64,000 nucleotides of DNA from Glaciimonas sp. PCH181 (GTDB lineage Bacteria; Pseudomonadota; Gammaproteobacteria; Burkholderiales; Burkholderiaceae_D), in assembly GCF_003056055.1 (NCBI RefSeq), contig NZ_PYFP01000001.1, positions 1-64,000 of the forward strand, written 5' to 3'. The position numbers and the translations under genes were made by a program. The notes beneath the pieces were generated by a model that worked only from the letters and a program-made list of their open reading frames with translations, ran no database searches and had not been told where the DNA came from. Positions 1 through 10,972 of the stretch are shown here, piece by piece; position 1 is the first letter of the stretch, and each line of letters opens with the position of its first letter.

Positions 1-2479
<2,479 letters not shown>

Positions 2480-2540
2480 AGCAGGTTATATATAAGCTAA
2501 TGAGATATGTGTTTGCCTGAAAAGTGCAATCATACCCAGT

Positions 2541-2573
2541 GTTGGGGTAACGAAACCCTCGTTACCCCAACAC
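2541..2573 (+). other. Perfect 13-bp stem-loop in the 23S-5S spacer
   Basis: TGTTGGGGTAACG pairs exactly with CGTTACCCCAACA across a 7-base loop (AAACCCT). No T-tract follows, so it is unlikely to be an intrinsic terminator. It sits in the transcribed spacer between 23S and 5S rRNA, where a double-stranded segment could be an RNase III or RNase E processing signal. The role is inferred; the structure is read directly. Confidence 0.6.
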
Positions 2574-2646
2574 ATGAAACAAAACTTTACTTCTTCTAGA
2601 TTGCGTTGTGTGTTGCCCGATTGGGAACATATGACACTACAGTTTA

Positions 2647-2761
2647 TGCCTGATGACCATAGCGAGTTGGTACCACCCCTTCCCATCCCGAACAGGACCG
2701 TGAAACGACTTTGCGCCGATGATAGTGCTGCAACCAGTGTGAAAGTAGGTCATCGTCAGGC
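2647..2761 (+). rRNA. rrf: 5S ribosomal RNA
   Basis: About 115 bases with the classic 5S layout: the ends TGCCTGATGACC and GGTCATCGTCAGGC pair as the terminal helix, and the conserved CCATCCCGAAC loop lies near 2684. It follows the 23S gene by about 170 bases in the same operon and is followed at once by a terminator. No tRNA lies between 23S and 5S. Confidence 0.96.
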
Positions 2762-2770
2762 TTTTATTAG

Positions 2771-2803
2771 AAAACCCTCCCAGAGAAATCTGGGAGGGTT
2801 TTT
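2771..2803 (+). terminator. rRNA operon intrinsic terminator
   Basis: AAACCCTCCCAGA and TCTGGGAGGGTTT form a 13-bp stem with a GAAA tetraloop, running into TTTTTGCTTT. It starts 10 bases after the 5S gene. The A-tract on the other side makes it potentially bidirectional. Confidence 0.92.
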
Positions 2804-2913
2804 GCTTTGGGCAATCGAAATCGAATCGAAATCGGATCGATAGTCCCGGTACCACCATTCTTCATATGTAAGCGTCGTTCAAAGGCCGTATTGACAGCCC
2901 CGCATTTCAGCGG

Positions 2914-4491
2914 CTATTGCTTTGGCGCAGATATGATCGCCAGCCTAGATGCCAGATTCCAAGGCAGGAAGTCATCAATTTGATTGACGGGATGATCGGC
3001 AATATGCGTCAGGACGTAGCGCAACCATGCTGCCGGATCGACGCCATTGAGTTTAGCCGTCCCAATGAGCGAGTAGATAGCGGCGGCACGTTCGCCGCCA
3101 TTGTCGGAGCCTGCAAACAGATAATTACGTCGTCCAATGGCGATACCGCGCAATGCGCGTTCGGCGGCCGAATTATCGATCTCGATGCTGCCATCGTCGC
3201 AATAGCGGGTTAATGCTGGCCATAAATTGAGGGCGTACAGGATCGCCGCAGTAGTATCGGATTTGCGCGACAGCGTCAACAAACTTGCCCGCAGCCAGCT
3301 TTCCAACGCATCAATGAGCGGGCGCGACTGCGCCTGGCGCACTGCCTGTCTTACCTGTGGCGGTTTGCCACGTATGCTTGCTTCGATCTCATACAATGCG
3401 CCGATGCGGCGCAAGGCTTCAGTGGTGATTGGCGAGGCCCGTGCTGCATGCAAGTCGAAGAATTTGCGTCGCGCGTGCGCCCAGCACGCAGCCTCCTGTA
3501 CACGACCGGTTGCATAAATCGCGTTGAATCCGGCATACGCATCGGCCTGCAGAACGCCGGCGAATTTCGCCAGATGGGTCTGAGGATGGATACCTTTGCG
3601 GTCCGGCGTGTAAGCGAACCAGACTGCCGGGGCATCGGTTGATCCCGATGGCCGGTCGTCGCGGACATACGTCCACAGTCTGGCTGTTTTGGTCTTGCCA
3701 TTGCCGGGTGCCAGTACCGGGATCGGGGTGTCGTCGGCATGTAATTTGGTCGTTGCCATCACATGACGGCGTACCGCATCGACCAGCGGTCGCAGCAGGC
3801 TGCTGGCAGCACCGACCCAGTCTGCCAATAATCCCCGATCCAGTTCCACACCTTCCCGGGCATAGATGACCGATTGCCGGTAGAGCGGAAGATGATCAGC
3901 GAACTTGCTCACCAGAATATGGGCGAGTAATCCGGGCCCCGCCAGACCGCGTGCAATCGGACGGCTGGGTGCCGGCGCCTGGACGATGCAGTCGCAGCAG
4001 GTGCAAGCGAGTTTGGGACGCACATGCCGGATGACCCGAAAGCTGGCCGGGACGAATTCAAGTTGCTCGGCAACGTCACTGCCGAGATGACGCAAATCGC
4101 CACCGCAATCGGGGCAGGCGGCATGCTCTGGCGTATAGATCTTCTCGTCCCGGGGCAAATGGGGCGGTAGCGGTTTGCGTGGTATCTTCGGACGCACTGG
4201 CTTCGTTGCCGGGGCAGCGCTGGCAACGTCACTTTCTTCTGTCTGCAAATCTTCTAACCGTAATTCGAGTTGTTCAATTTGCCGGTCCAGCTTCTCGGAT
4301 TTGCGGCCGAACTGCAGCCGTTTGAGTTTGGCGATGAAGAGCTTGAGGTGTTCGATTTCGATGCGATGTGAGGACAGTGCGTCCTGTAGCTGCGCCACCG
4401 TTTCCCCGTGCAACGCAATGACCGCATCACGATCGGTAATCATCGCTTTTAAAGCGCTGATATCGTCGGGAAGGTGGGGCGGCGTTGACAT
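2914..4491 (-). CDS. tnpC: IS66 transposase TnpC
   Basis: This is the DDE transposase of IS66 copy 1, 525 residues and full length. The N-terminus is a coiled coil (about 35-85), followed by a zinc-finger-like CPDCGG/CTCCDC segment (about 133-170). The IS66 catalytic core contains [24 protein letters not shown] and [11 protein letters not shown], and the C-terminal IS66 domain ends the protein. It is the last gene of tnpA-tnpB-tnpC on the minus strand and appears intact. It is only distantly similar to the TnpC encoded just to the right, so the two elements are different ISs and not a duplication. Confidence 0.93.
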   Translation of the reverse strand: MSTPPHLPDDISALKAMITDRDAVIALHGETVAQLQDALSSHRIEIEHLKLFIAKLKRLQFGRKSEKLDRQIEQLELRLEDLQTEESDVASAAPATKPVRPKIPRKPLPPHLPRDEKIYTPEHAACPDCGGDLRHLGSDVAEQLEFVPASFRVIRHVRPKLACTCCDCIVQAPAPSRPIARGLAGPGLLAHILVSKFADHLPLYRQSVIYAREGVELDRGLLADWVGAASSLLRPLVDAVRRHVMATTKLHADDTPIPVLAPGNGKTKTARLWTYVRDDRPSGSTDAPAVWFAYTPDRKGIHPQTHLAKFAGVLQADAYAGFNAIYATGRVQEAACWAHARRKFFDLHAARASPITTEALRRIGALYEIEASIRGKPPQVRQAVRQAQSRPLIDALESWLRASLLTLSRKSDTTAAILYALNLWPALTRYCDDGSIEIDNSAAERALRGIAIGRRNYLFAGSDNGGERAAAIYSLIGTAKLNGVDPAAWLRYVLTHIADHPVNQIDDFLPWNLASRLAIISAPKQ

Positions 4492-4520
4492 GCCCGTAGT
4501 TTACCGAATGACGTCGATGT

Positions 4521-4868
4521 TTACAAGCCTGACAGGGGCCGTTGCGTGCGCTCGGGACGTCGCCAATCGATCCCTTCCAGCAACATTGACAGTTGCGCTT
4601 GCGACAGACAAACCGCGCCTTCGCTTGCCTGCGGCCAGATGAAGCGGCCGCGTTCCAGCCGTTTGGCCAGCAGACACAGCCCGTCGCCGGTCCACCACAA
4701 GATCTTCAAAATATCGCCACGTCGGCCACGAAACACGAAGACGTGACCGCTAAACGGGTCATCGGCCAATGCCGTTTGCACCTTGGCTGCCAACCCATTA
4801 AAACCGCAACGCATATCGGTCACGCCTGCTGCGATCCAGATCCGCGTTCCTGCTGGCAAACCGATCAT
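4521..4868 (-). CDS. tnpB: IS66 accessory protein TnpB
   Basis: A 115-residue protein carrying the IS66 Orf2 (TnpB) signatures [29 protein letters not shown] and the tail LERGRFIWP. TnpB is required for IS66 transposition, but its biochemical role is not established. The start overlaps the end of tnpA by four bases (ATGA at 4865-4868), which suggests translational coupling. tnpC begins 29 bases downstream. Confidence 0.92.
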   Translation of the reverse strand: MIGLPAGTRIWIAAGVTDMRCGFNGLAAKVQTALADDPFSGHVFVFRGRRGDILKILWWTGDGLCLLAKRLERGRFIWPQASEGAVCLSQAQLSMLLEGIDWRRPERTQRPLSGL

Positions 4869-5260
4869 GCCAGCAACCGGGCCAGCACCATGGAAAGCAT
4901 AGACGGATCCACCACGCCCTCGACTCGAAGTCGCGCCTTACCTATTTCCAGGACCATCACGCCGGTCGGTGTAACGGCCGTGGTGAAGACTGGCTTGGCA
5001 GGGGATGGTTGCCGAGGGTCGCCAAGAACTACTGGCAGCAATTTGACGGACTTGCCTGAGGCAATCTCATAGGCTCCTGCACGAAACAATTTACGCCAGG
5101 TAAATACCTGGTTCGCATTCACATCGTGGGCCCGCGCCACCCGCGACACCGAGGCCCCAGCCATCAAGGATTGTTCGACCACCATGCGTTTGAAATCAAT
5201 CGAATGTTGCCGATAACCACTGCGCTTAGAGGGAGTAACCGACTCAATATTTGTGTCCAT
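4865..5260 (-). CDS. tnpA: IS66 accessory protein TnpA
   Basis: A 131-residue helix-turn-helix protein of the IS66 Orf1/IS3-like TnpA group: [19 protein letters not shown], then [21 protein letters not shown]. The start chosen is the internal Met (MDTNIESV), since the 16 residues upstream look like read-through from the terminal region. It probably binds the element's ends. It is the first gene of the IS66 operon, about 95 bases inside the right terminal repeat, and overlaps tnpB by four bases. Confidence 0.88.
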   Translation of the reverse strand: MDTNIESVTPSKRSGYRQHSIDFKRMVVEQSLMAGASVSRVARAHDVNANQVFTWRKLFRAGAYEIASGKSVKLLPVVLGDPRQPSPAKPVFTTAVTPTGVMVLEIGKARLRVEGVVDPSMLSMVLARLLA

Positions 5261-5405
5261 AATTTGAAGTTGTGGGCACAATCGATTTGTACCCTCCAAC
5301 GCAATCATGCGGACATTTGAGGATTAGGTATAGACGGTTTTGAGCGCACGCTTACTAAGCGACCAGCGAAGTCACCTTGACAGCTACGACGTTTAATCAT
5401 GTCAG

Positions 5406-6947
5406 CTATGAGATGGCTGGCCGATCAGGGTTCCAGCGGTGCGGCAAAAGGGAGGATATGTCGCTGGCTTTTTGGGTAGGCAAACGCGTGAGCACGTCTT
5501 TAAGATAAAGATACGGATCGTGACCATTGAGCTTGGCGGATTGAATCAAACTCATGATCGCTGCGGCGCGTTTCCCGGCACGCAGGGAGCCAACAAATAA
5601 CCAGTTTCCTCTCCCAATTGCCACCGGTCTTATTTGGTTCTCGATCCAATTGTTATCGATGGGAAGGTGGCCATTGTCCAAGAAGCGAACGAGCGCATTC
5701 CAGCGTTTGAGATTGTAGTCCAGTGCCTTGGCAATCGCGGAACCCTCCAGTACCAGGTGGCGTTGATTCTGCATCCACGCGTGCAACATGTCGGCAATCG
5801 GTTTTGCGCGCGTCATACGAATTTGCCGCCGTTCTTCGGGCGTGAACGTGAGAGCCTCCCGCTCAATATCGTAGAGGGCCGTAAAGAATTTCAAGGCTTG
5901 CTCGGCAATCTGGCTTTTATTGGCAATATGCAGATCAAAGAATTTTCGGCGTGCGTGTGCCATGCAGCCAATTTCCAGAATGCCTTGCTGGAACCCTTTT
6001 TTGTAACCACCATAATCGTCGCAAATCAGACTGCCATTCCAGTCCCCGAGGAAATTTCTGGCGTGTTCTCCTGCCCGACTCTCGGCAAAGTCATAAACGA
6101 CGACCCGCAGGGAAGAGAAACGTGTGCTTGCATATGCCCACAGATAGCCACGGTGGGTCTTCTTATTTCCCGGACTTAACATGGGCAGCGGTGTTTCATC
6201 GGCATGAAGAACTTCCTCGCGCAGCATTTCAGCGCGCAGCGCATCCACCAGTGGCTGCAAGCGCAATCCGCAAATACCTACCCAGGCACCCAGCGTCGAA
6301 CGTGGCAACGATAAACCGGTGCGTCCGAAGATACTGACTTGACGGTATAAAGGGGTGTGGTCGGCATACTTGGCCACCAGCACCTGAGCCAGCAGCGCTG
6401 CAGTGGGAATACCCTTGTCAATCACTTGCGCCGGGACTGGTGCCTGAATCAATGTTTCACAGATCGCGCAAGCCCATTTGCCGCGAACATGGCGTTCGAC
6501 GCTGAACACGCCTGGCGTAGAGTCGAGTTTCTCACTGATGTCTTCGCCAATGCGTTGCAGCTGGCAGCCACAGCGACAGGTCAAATTATCTGGCTCATGG
6601 CAAATGTCAATGCGCGGCAATTGCGGTGGAAGCGATGCACGTTTGGGCTGTTTGCGCTCCCTGCCGGAGGGCCCGTTCGCACTCAGCTCTTCCAGCTCTT
6701 CTTCAATGGCGGCAATATCAGCGTCGATGGTTTCATCGAGTAGGCTGGCCTGCGTGGTATCGCGTTGTTCGCTACTTTTACCGAACTGATAGCGCCGCAG
6801 GACCGAAATCTCATGCGTGAGTTGATCGATGCGCGTCTGGCGATAATGTAATTCGCGCTCCTTGTCGCTGAGGGTCGCCGTCAACGTCGCCACTAGCGTA
6901 CGAAGCTGATCTCGGCTCAAGTCGTCAAGGAGGGTGGGCGATGTCAT
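5406..6947 (-). CDS. tnpC: IS66 transposase TnpC
   Basis: The IS66 transposase of copy 2, about 513 residues from the chosen Met (MTSPTLLDDLSRDQL). The coiled-coil N-terminus (HEISVLRRYQFGKSSEQ) is followed by a CRCGCQ...CAICE zinc-binding segment and the core motifs HADETPLPMLSPG, LICDDYGGYK and [12 protein letters not shown]. The C-terminal block IDNNWIENQIRPVAIGRGNWLF is typical of the family. The reading frame extends 14 codons further upstream without IS66 similarity, which is why the later start was chosen. It appears functional. Confidence 0.92.
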   Translation of the reverse strand: MTSPTLLDDLSRDQLRTLVATLTATLSDKERELHYRQTRIDQLTHEISVLRRYQFGKSSEQRDTTQASLLDETIDADIAAIEEELEELSANGPSGRERKQPKRASLPPQLPRIDICHEPDNLTCRCGCQLQRIGEDISEKLDSTPGVFSVERHVRGKWACAICETLIQAPVPAQVIDKGIPTAALLAQVLVAKYADHTPLYRQVSIFGRTGLSLPRSTLGAWVGICGLRLQPLVDALRAEMLREEVLHADETPLPMLSPGNKKTHRGYLWAYASTRFSSLRVVVYDFAESRAGEHARNFLGDWNGSLICDDYGGYKKGFQQGILEIGCMAHARRKFFDLHIANKSQIAEQALKFFTALYDIEREALTFTPEERRQIRMTRAKPIADMLHAWMQNQRHLVLEGSAIAKALDYNLKRWNALVRFLDNGHLPIDNNWIENQIRPVAIGRGNWLFVGSLRAGKRAAAIMSLIQSAKLNGHDPYLYLKDVLTRLPTQKASDISSLLPHRWNPDRPAIS

Positions 6948-7022
6948 GGGATTGAGTGTGCCATACCTGTCCCTGACAAGGAACGACAACCGTTTACGTC
7001 ACTGGCATTTTAATGTGCTGTA

Positions 7023-7358
7023 TTACAACACTGAAATGGCGTGCCCCTCTGCCAGCGATCCCCATGGCAGACCAATCACCAGTGCGCGCAATTGCTCGGG
7101 ATTCATAGGAGTGGCGACCGCAGTAACGCCATTTGTCCAGACAAACCGTCCCTTGTTTAATCGGCGTGCTGCCAGCCAGATACCGAATCCGTCATAGACC
7201 AGGACCTTCATGCGGGTTGAATTTTTATTCGCAAACAGATAGGCGTGATGCGGTTTGGCAGAGCCAAACACGTTGACCACACGTGCCAGGATGGTGTCGG
7301 TACCAGCGCGCATATCCAGTGCTTCCGTGGCCAACCAGATGGCATCGACCCGGATCAA
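7023..7358 (-). CDS. tnpB: IS66 accessory protein TnpB
   Basis: An IS66 TnpB-type protein of about 111 residues: IRVDAIWLATEALDMRAG, then AYLFANKNSTRMKVLVYDGFG and RRLNKGRFVW. The start is taken as TTG at 7358, because it overlaps the tnpA stop in a TTGA arrangement like the ATGA coupling of copy 1. An ATG at 7403 is in frame but would extend well into tnpA. The 75 bases between tnpB and tnpC hold nothing obvious. Confidence 0.85.
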   Translation of the reverse strand: MIRVDAIWLATEALDMRAGTDTILARVVNVFGSAKPHHAYLFANKNSTRMKVLVYDGFGIWLAARRLNKGRFVWTNGVTAVATPMNPEQLRALVIGLPWGSLAEGHAISVL

Positions 7359-7741
7359 CGCAACCAACCTTGCAGCCAGGTAGCGCAGTCGCCCGCGGTG
7401 CACAAAGGCCAGCGAATCGTAATGGTCGCCGCACCACGACGTACTTCAATATGAATATCTTGCCCACCTGCTGGACTACCCAAAGCTCCCAATTGTAGCG
7501 GCACAAATTCCGCTGTCGGGATGCTCATGGATTTGCGCATCTCCGCAGATTCATCGAGCTCCTCCTTATCAGCGACCCACCTCCGGAGCATGTTGGCATT
7601 CAGACGGTAATGCAATGCCACCGCTGCGATGGAAACGTTCGGCTGCATCGCAGATCGTATCGCCTGCGCTTTAAATTCTTTGCTATGCCGACGCCGCCCA
7701 GTGGGTGAGACTACCTCAGAAAATACTTCGATCGCTTCCAT
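7355..7741 (-). CDS. tnpA: IS66 accessory protein TnpA
   Basis: The Orf1-type protein of IS66 copy 2, 128 residues from the Met at 7741; a GTG at 7777 would add 12 residues. The N-terminal helix-turn-helix reads HSKEFKAQAIRSAM, then SIAAVALHYRLNANMLRRWV. The stop overlaps the tnpB start. The protein is intact and lies about 90 bases inside the right terminal repeat. Confidence 0.86.
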   Translation of the reverse strand: MEAIEVFSEVVSPTGRRRHSKEFKAQAIRSAMQPNVSIAAVALHYRLNANMLRRWVADKEELDESAEMRKSMSIPTAEFVPLQLGALGSPAGGQDIHIEVRRGAATITIRWPLCTAGDCATWLQGWLR

Positions 7742-7847
7742 AGTGTGCACGTGTCCATCTAAAATAGTAGTGGACACGATCGTCGCTTAGAAACCACTAC
7801 CTCCTCAAGATGGCTTCGCTGGACGCTTACGGCGAACTGGTCTTTAG

Positions 7848-8160
7848 TTTAAGTTTTATTGGAAGAGGTACTTGGCTGGTTCAGGTTTTATTGGAGACGA
7901 TATCTATAAGTGTTTGATATATATAGGAAAATTTTTATGCTCTCCAACTAGTTTTACCATTAGATGAATTCATCTGTGTTTTGTGCCGAGTCTGACAAAA
8001 TTTACTCTATCTAGAGTTAGATTTTGAATCGTCTAAAGCCAAGTAAATTCGCTCCTGTACAGGTTTTATTTGTAAATTTCAAAGTCAAGATGCGCCTTGA
8101 GGTTCAAGTTTTATTGTACAAAAATCGTAGTTCAGGCTTTATTGTCGCAAATCAGGTTTA
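7848..8160 (+). repeat. Six-copy direct-repeat array, probable transposon end
   Basis: Six copies of a motif near TTCAGGTTTTATTG lie in 313 bases, all in the same orientation: 7848-7861 (TTTAAGTTTTATTG), 7880-7893 (TTCAGGTTTTATTG), 8058-8071 (TACAGGTTTTATTT), 8103-8116 (TTCAAGTTTTATTG), 8131-8144 (TTCAGGCTTTATTG) and a partial copy 8151-8160. Spacing is irregular, unlike a CRISPR or minisatellite. Repeated transposase-binding sites of this kind mark the ends of Tn7/Mu/IS21-like elements. The array stops exactly where a truncated MFS gene begins, which supports a transposon end. No transposase gene of such an element is in the window. Confidence 0.6.
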
Positions 8161-8168
8161 AATTTAAG

Positions 8169-8375
8169 GGAACAACTAGCCGAGCTACCGGTGTCAGCTG
8201 GGCTTCCGGGATAGGCCGTCTTGGATCAATTATAGGTTCAATGGCTGGTGGGCTGATGTTATCGCTGAGCTGGGGTTTGCCATTGATCTTTGTACTTGTC
8301 GCTATACCTGCAGTGATCGCTGGAATCAGTTTGTTAGTGATGGGGCGCCGACCAGCTACCGTTACGCTAATATAA
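8169..8375 (+). pseudogene. MFS transporter, C-terminal fragment
   Basis: The last ~69 codons of a major facilitator transporter, probably of the aromatic acid:H+ symporter group, judging from RATGVSWASGIGRLGSIIG, the usual start of the eleventh membrane segment in that family. Two hydrophobic segments follow (GLMLSLSWGL, and LIFVLVAIPAVIAGISLLV), ending in GRRPATVTLI. The frame stays open upstream to an ATG at 8097, but those codons come from the repeat array and are not MFS-like. The gene was cut by insertion or deletion at the array boundary and cannot make a working transporter. Confidence 0.82.
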
Positions 8376-8403
8376 AACCTGTCATTTAATGGCGATAAAA
8401 CCG

Positions 8404-9301
8404 ATGCAAAATAAAAAACGTCTTACAGCGCTTGGTTCTTTGATGCTAATGCTAAGTGTACTAAGCAGTATTTGTCTTGCACAAACGCCTACTTTGGATG
8501 CCGCACTTAATGAGCAGGTAGTGATGGTTCCGGTTGGCTCCGGCCTGTTCGGGGTCAAATTGGAAACCACCATTTTTAAACCCGCAGGAGATGGCCCTTT
8601 CCCGCTGCTGATCATGAATCACGGCAAGGCCTCGGGTAATCCACATTTTCAGCCACGTGCGCGGTTTTTGGTCATTAGTCGGGAATTTGTCAAACGCGGT
8701 TACGCGGTTGTGATCCCGATGCGTAAAGGATTTTCTCAATCGACCGGGCTGTATGTCGCAGGCGGCTGCAATATTGCTGGTAATGGCAATGCGCACAGGC
8801 TGATGATTTGCGGGGCTGGAATATGCACTTCAGCAGCCTTGGGCAGATAAAAGCAGGATTGTGATGGCTGGGCAGTCACACGGTGGATTGACTACCATGG
8901 CTTTTGGCACGCGCAATTTTCCGGGCGTGAAAGGGTTGATCAATTTTGCCGGAGGACTCCGTCTTGACGATTGTCAATGGAAGTCTGTGCTGGTGGATGC
9001 TTTTGCTGATTTTGGTGCCAAGACGAAAGTGCCGAGTATTTGGTTTTATGGTGCCAACGATAGTTACTTCAATCCAGAAGTAGCTGCAAAAATGTATACG
9101 GCCTATACCAATGCAGGCGGGCAGGCGAAGCTGGTTGCCTATGGTTCTTTTAAAAATGATTCTCATGGCATGAGCAGCAGTATTGACGGTTTGCCAATTT
9201 GGTGGCCGGAAACACAGGTCTTTTTGCAATCCATCGGCATGCCAACGGCGCTAGTGCAGGCAGCTCCCTCGGTTCCCTCACAATCTGTCGGTGCGCCATA
9301 A
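8404..9301 (+). pseudogene. Alpha/beta hydrolase (dienelactone-hydrolase-like) with two frameshifts
   Basis: The N-terminal part has a signal peptide (MQNKKRLTALGSLMLML...LAQT) and PFPLLIMNHGKASG, the oxyanion-side strand. The C-terminal part has the nucleophile elbow GQSHGG, then WFYGANDSYF (acid) and DSHGM (His). They lie in different frames. Between about 8793 and 8815 the reading passes through a third frame (ADDLRG) before resuming as LEYALQQPWADKSRIVMAGQ. Two single-base losses, near 8795 and in the GGGG run near 8812, restore one continuous protein of about 300 residues. It may be a recent pseudogene or two sequencing errors. It would be a secreted esterase or hydrolase if intact. Confidence 0.75.
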
Positions 9302-9770
9302 TCATTGGCGCACTGGCAAGCGTCTTAAGATCGACGTAGGAATAGCGTAACAATTTTTTGCCAGTAGAAGTTCGCAATAACGATGCGTCATACGTGATTG
9401 CACCGGGCAGGATAATTATCTGAGATCGCGGGAGATGTCACAACGCAATAAAAAGTGGATGCCGCATTGGCTGCGGTGATAAATCGTGGTGCAATATTGC
9501 GTAAAATGAATGATGAACTGGCTTTCTGTAATGTAAAAGTGAATAATAAAGCTCCGGCATATATGCATGTTTGCGACGCCCTCTTAGATGCGGCGCAAGG
9601 CATCGTCTATCTGTTCATCCTGGCCTGTCCGAATGCTTCAGCATTCAAGGGTACATATTCTATTTTGCGATAAAATTATTTTTTTATCACTTTTTTGAAA
9701 GTGTCTTGATGTACGTCGGTGTCAGGTCCTAATGGCTGGCATGATTCTTACAATATTTTAAGAAAGGGCT
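9302..9770 (+). other. Gene-free stretch
   Basis: No convincing gene. A 72-codon frame at 9455-9673 has no recognisable domain and no ribosome site. A short hairpin GAATGC-TTCA-GCATTC lies at 9631-9646 without a T-tract. The last ~40 bases carry a possible ribosome site (AGAAAGGG) for the following kinase. Confidence 0.5.
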
Positions 9771-10937
9771 GTGGTCGTTATCGATACAGCTGCCATCATG
9801 AAATTATCTGATTTTATTAACACCCACATCGAGCAAATCATCAAGCAGTGGGAGTCGATCGCGCGAACACTCGGTGCGCCGGCTAATCAAATTTCGACCA
9901 TTGCGTTACGCGATCATATAAAGCAGATTTTGAAAGATGTTGCGTCGGATATTGTATCGACCCAAAGTCCACATCAACAAACCGAAAAACTAAAAGGTAC
10001 ACCTGAATCCAATGTCGAAGACGGCAGCGCTGCATGTACTCATGGCGTATTGCGTCAGCTCAGCGGCTTTTCGCTGGCACAGCTGACTGCTGAGTACCGC
10101 GCTTTGCGAGCGATTGTGCTGCGCCTGTGGTTGCCTCAAATCCAACAGGTTTCGGAAGAGACTACTTACGATATGGTGCGCTTCAACGAGGCGATAGATC
10201 AGGCTTTAACCGAATCGGTGACAACGTTTTCGGATCAGGAAACCCGTACCCGAGATACTTTTCTGGCGATTCTGGGACACGATTTGCGCAGCCCGCTGGC
10301 TACGATGGCCATGGCTGGCGACTCGCTGATAAGGCAAGGTGAGGCGACGGATGGTGTGCGGCGGATCGGCGCCCGGGTTGTCAGAAGCGCGGCTACTATG
10401 AACGCAATGGTGAATGATTTGCTGGAGTATGCAAGAACCCAGCTGGGCGGAAAAATGCCGATAGTCATGCGGCAAGTGGATGTTAAAGAAGTTTGTCAGA
10501 CCGCGTTGGACGACGCCAGCGCCGCGCATCCCGAATGTGAATTTGTTCTAGAGGCATCTGGAGAGCTGGAAGATCAATTCGATAGCGATCGCTTGTTACA
10601 AGTCTTTTCCAACTTGATGAATAATGCGGCCCAATATTGCGCTGAAGGACATCCGGTGACGATTGTGGCACTGGGCGAGCCGGATGCGATTACCGTAAAG
10701 GTGAAAAATCTTGGGCCAGTTATTCCATCATCATCTTTACAGGTTATTTTTACACCATTGACGCAACTCTCTGTAGAGGGGCAAGTGCACACCCGGCCAT
10801 CGACCAGTCTGGGCCTTGGTTTGTTCATCGCCCGTCAAATTACCGAAGCGCACGGTGGCACCATATCGGTGGTATCGGACGAGGTTTCCGGCACTGTATT
10901 CACGGTGCGATTGCCGAGGGTCAAGGCTAGCCAATAG
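9771..10937 (+). CDS. Soluble sensor histidine kinase with RsbRD-like N-terminal domain
   Basis: A cytoplasmic two-component kinase of 388 residues with no membrane segment. Residues ~10-150 form a helical domain of the RsbRD/RsbT-co-antagonist N-terminal type (MKLSDFINTHIEQIIKQWESIAR). The HisKA domain follows with the phosphorylated His170 in GHDLRSPL. The ATPase domain has the N-box NLMNNAAQYC (281-290) and the G2-type motif GLGLFIA. The start is GTG at 9771 after AGAAAGGG; the Met at codon 10 (9798) fits the usual start of the N-terminal domain equally well. No response regulator is adjacent, so the kinase is an orphan here and its partner is unknown. It is convergent with the diguanylate cyclase gene 35 bases away. 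Confidence 0.9.
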   Translation: MVVIDTAAIMKLSDFINTHIEQIIKQWESIARTLGAPANQISTIALRDHIKQILKDVASDIVSTQSPHQQTEKLKGTPESNVEDGSAACTHGVLRQLSGFSLAQLTAEYRALRAIVLRLWLPQIQQVSEETTYDMVRFNEAIDQALTESVTTFSDQETRTRDTFLAILGHDLRSPLATMAMAGDSLIRQGEATDGVRRIGARVVRSAATMNAMVNDLLEYARTQLGGKMPIVMRQVDVKEVCQTALDDASAAHPECEFVLEASGELEDQFDSDRLLQVFSNLMNNAAQYCAEGHPVTIVALGEPDAITVKVKNLGPVIPSSSLQVIFTPLTQLSVEGQVHTRPSTSLGLGLFIARQITEAHGGTISVVSDEVSGTVFTVRLPRVKASQ

Positions 10938-10972
10938 CAGCGAAGTTCATCCGTCTTCTCGCTGGTTGGTTG

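Larger units (their letters stand above)
2868..5355 (-). mobile_element. IS66-family insertion sequence, copy 1 (complete)
   Basis: The left end GTAAGCGTCGTTCAAAGG (2868) and the right end, read on the minus strand as GTAAGCGTGCGCTCAAAACC (from 5355), are imperfect terminal inverted repeats of the IS66 type. Between them are tnpA, tnpB and tnpC in the standard order on the minus strand, all open. IS66 elements normally make an 8-bp target duplication; the flanks CTTCATAT (2860-2867) and TAAGCGAC (5356-5363) do not match. The right end abuts the second IS66 element directly. The insertion lies about 65 bp past the rRNA terminator. Confidence 0.9.
5356..7830 (-). mobile_element. IS66-family insertion sequence, copy 2 (complete, different type)
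   Basis: The left end TAAGCGACCAGCGAAGTCAC (from 5356, or from 5355 if the shared C is counted) matches the right end, read on the minus strand from 7830 as GTAAGCGTCCAGCGAAGCCA, with few mismatches. Genes tnpA-tnpB-tnpC are all intact on the minus strand. The junction with copy 1 reads CGCTTACTAAGCG, a palindrome in which one C closes both elements. No 8-bp duplication is visible (right flank GGCGAACT, 7831-7838). The right flank leads into the repeat array at 7848. Confidence 0.9.

Noticed and set aside
5634..6179. 181-codon plus-strand frame
   Set aside because: It is antisense to an intact IS66 tnpC and has no protein-like similarity.
2860..7838. Target-site duplications of the two IS66 elements
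   Set aside because: The 8-base flanks of each element and of the pair do not match.
7848..8160. Repeat array considered as a CRISPR
   Set aside because: Repeats are only ~14 bases, imperfect and irregularly spaced, with no cas genes.
9455..9673. 72-codon frame in a gene-free stretch
   Set aside because: No ribosome site, no domain, and an equally long frame runs antisense.
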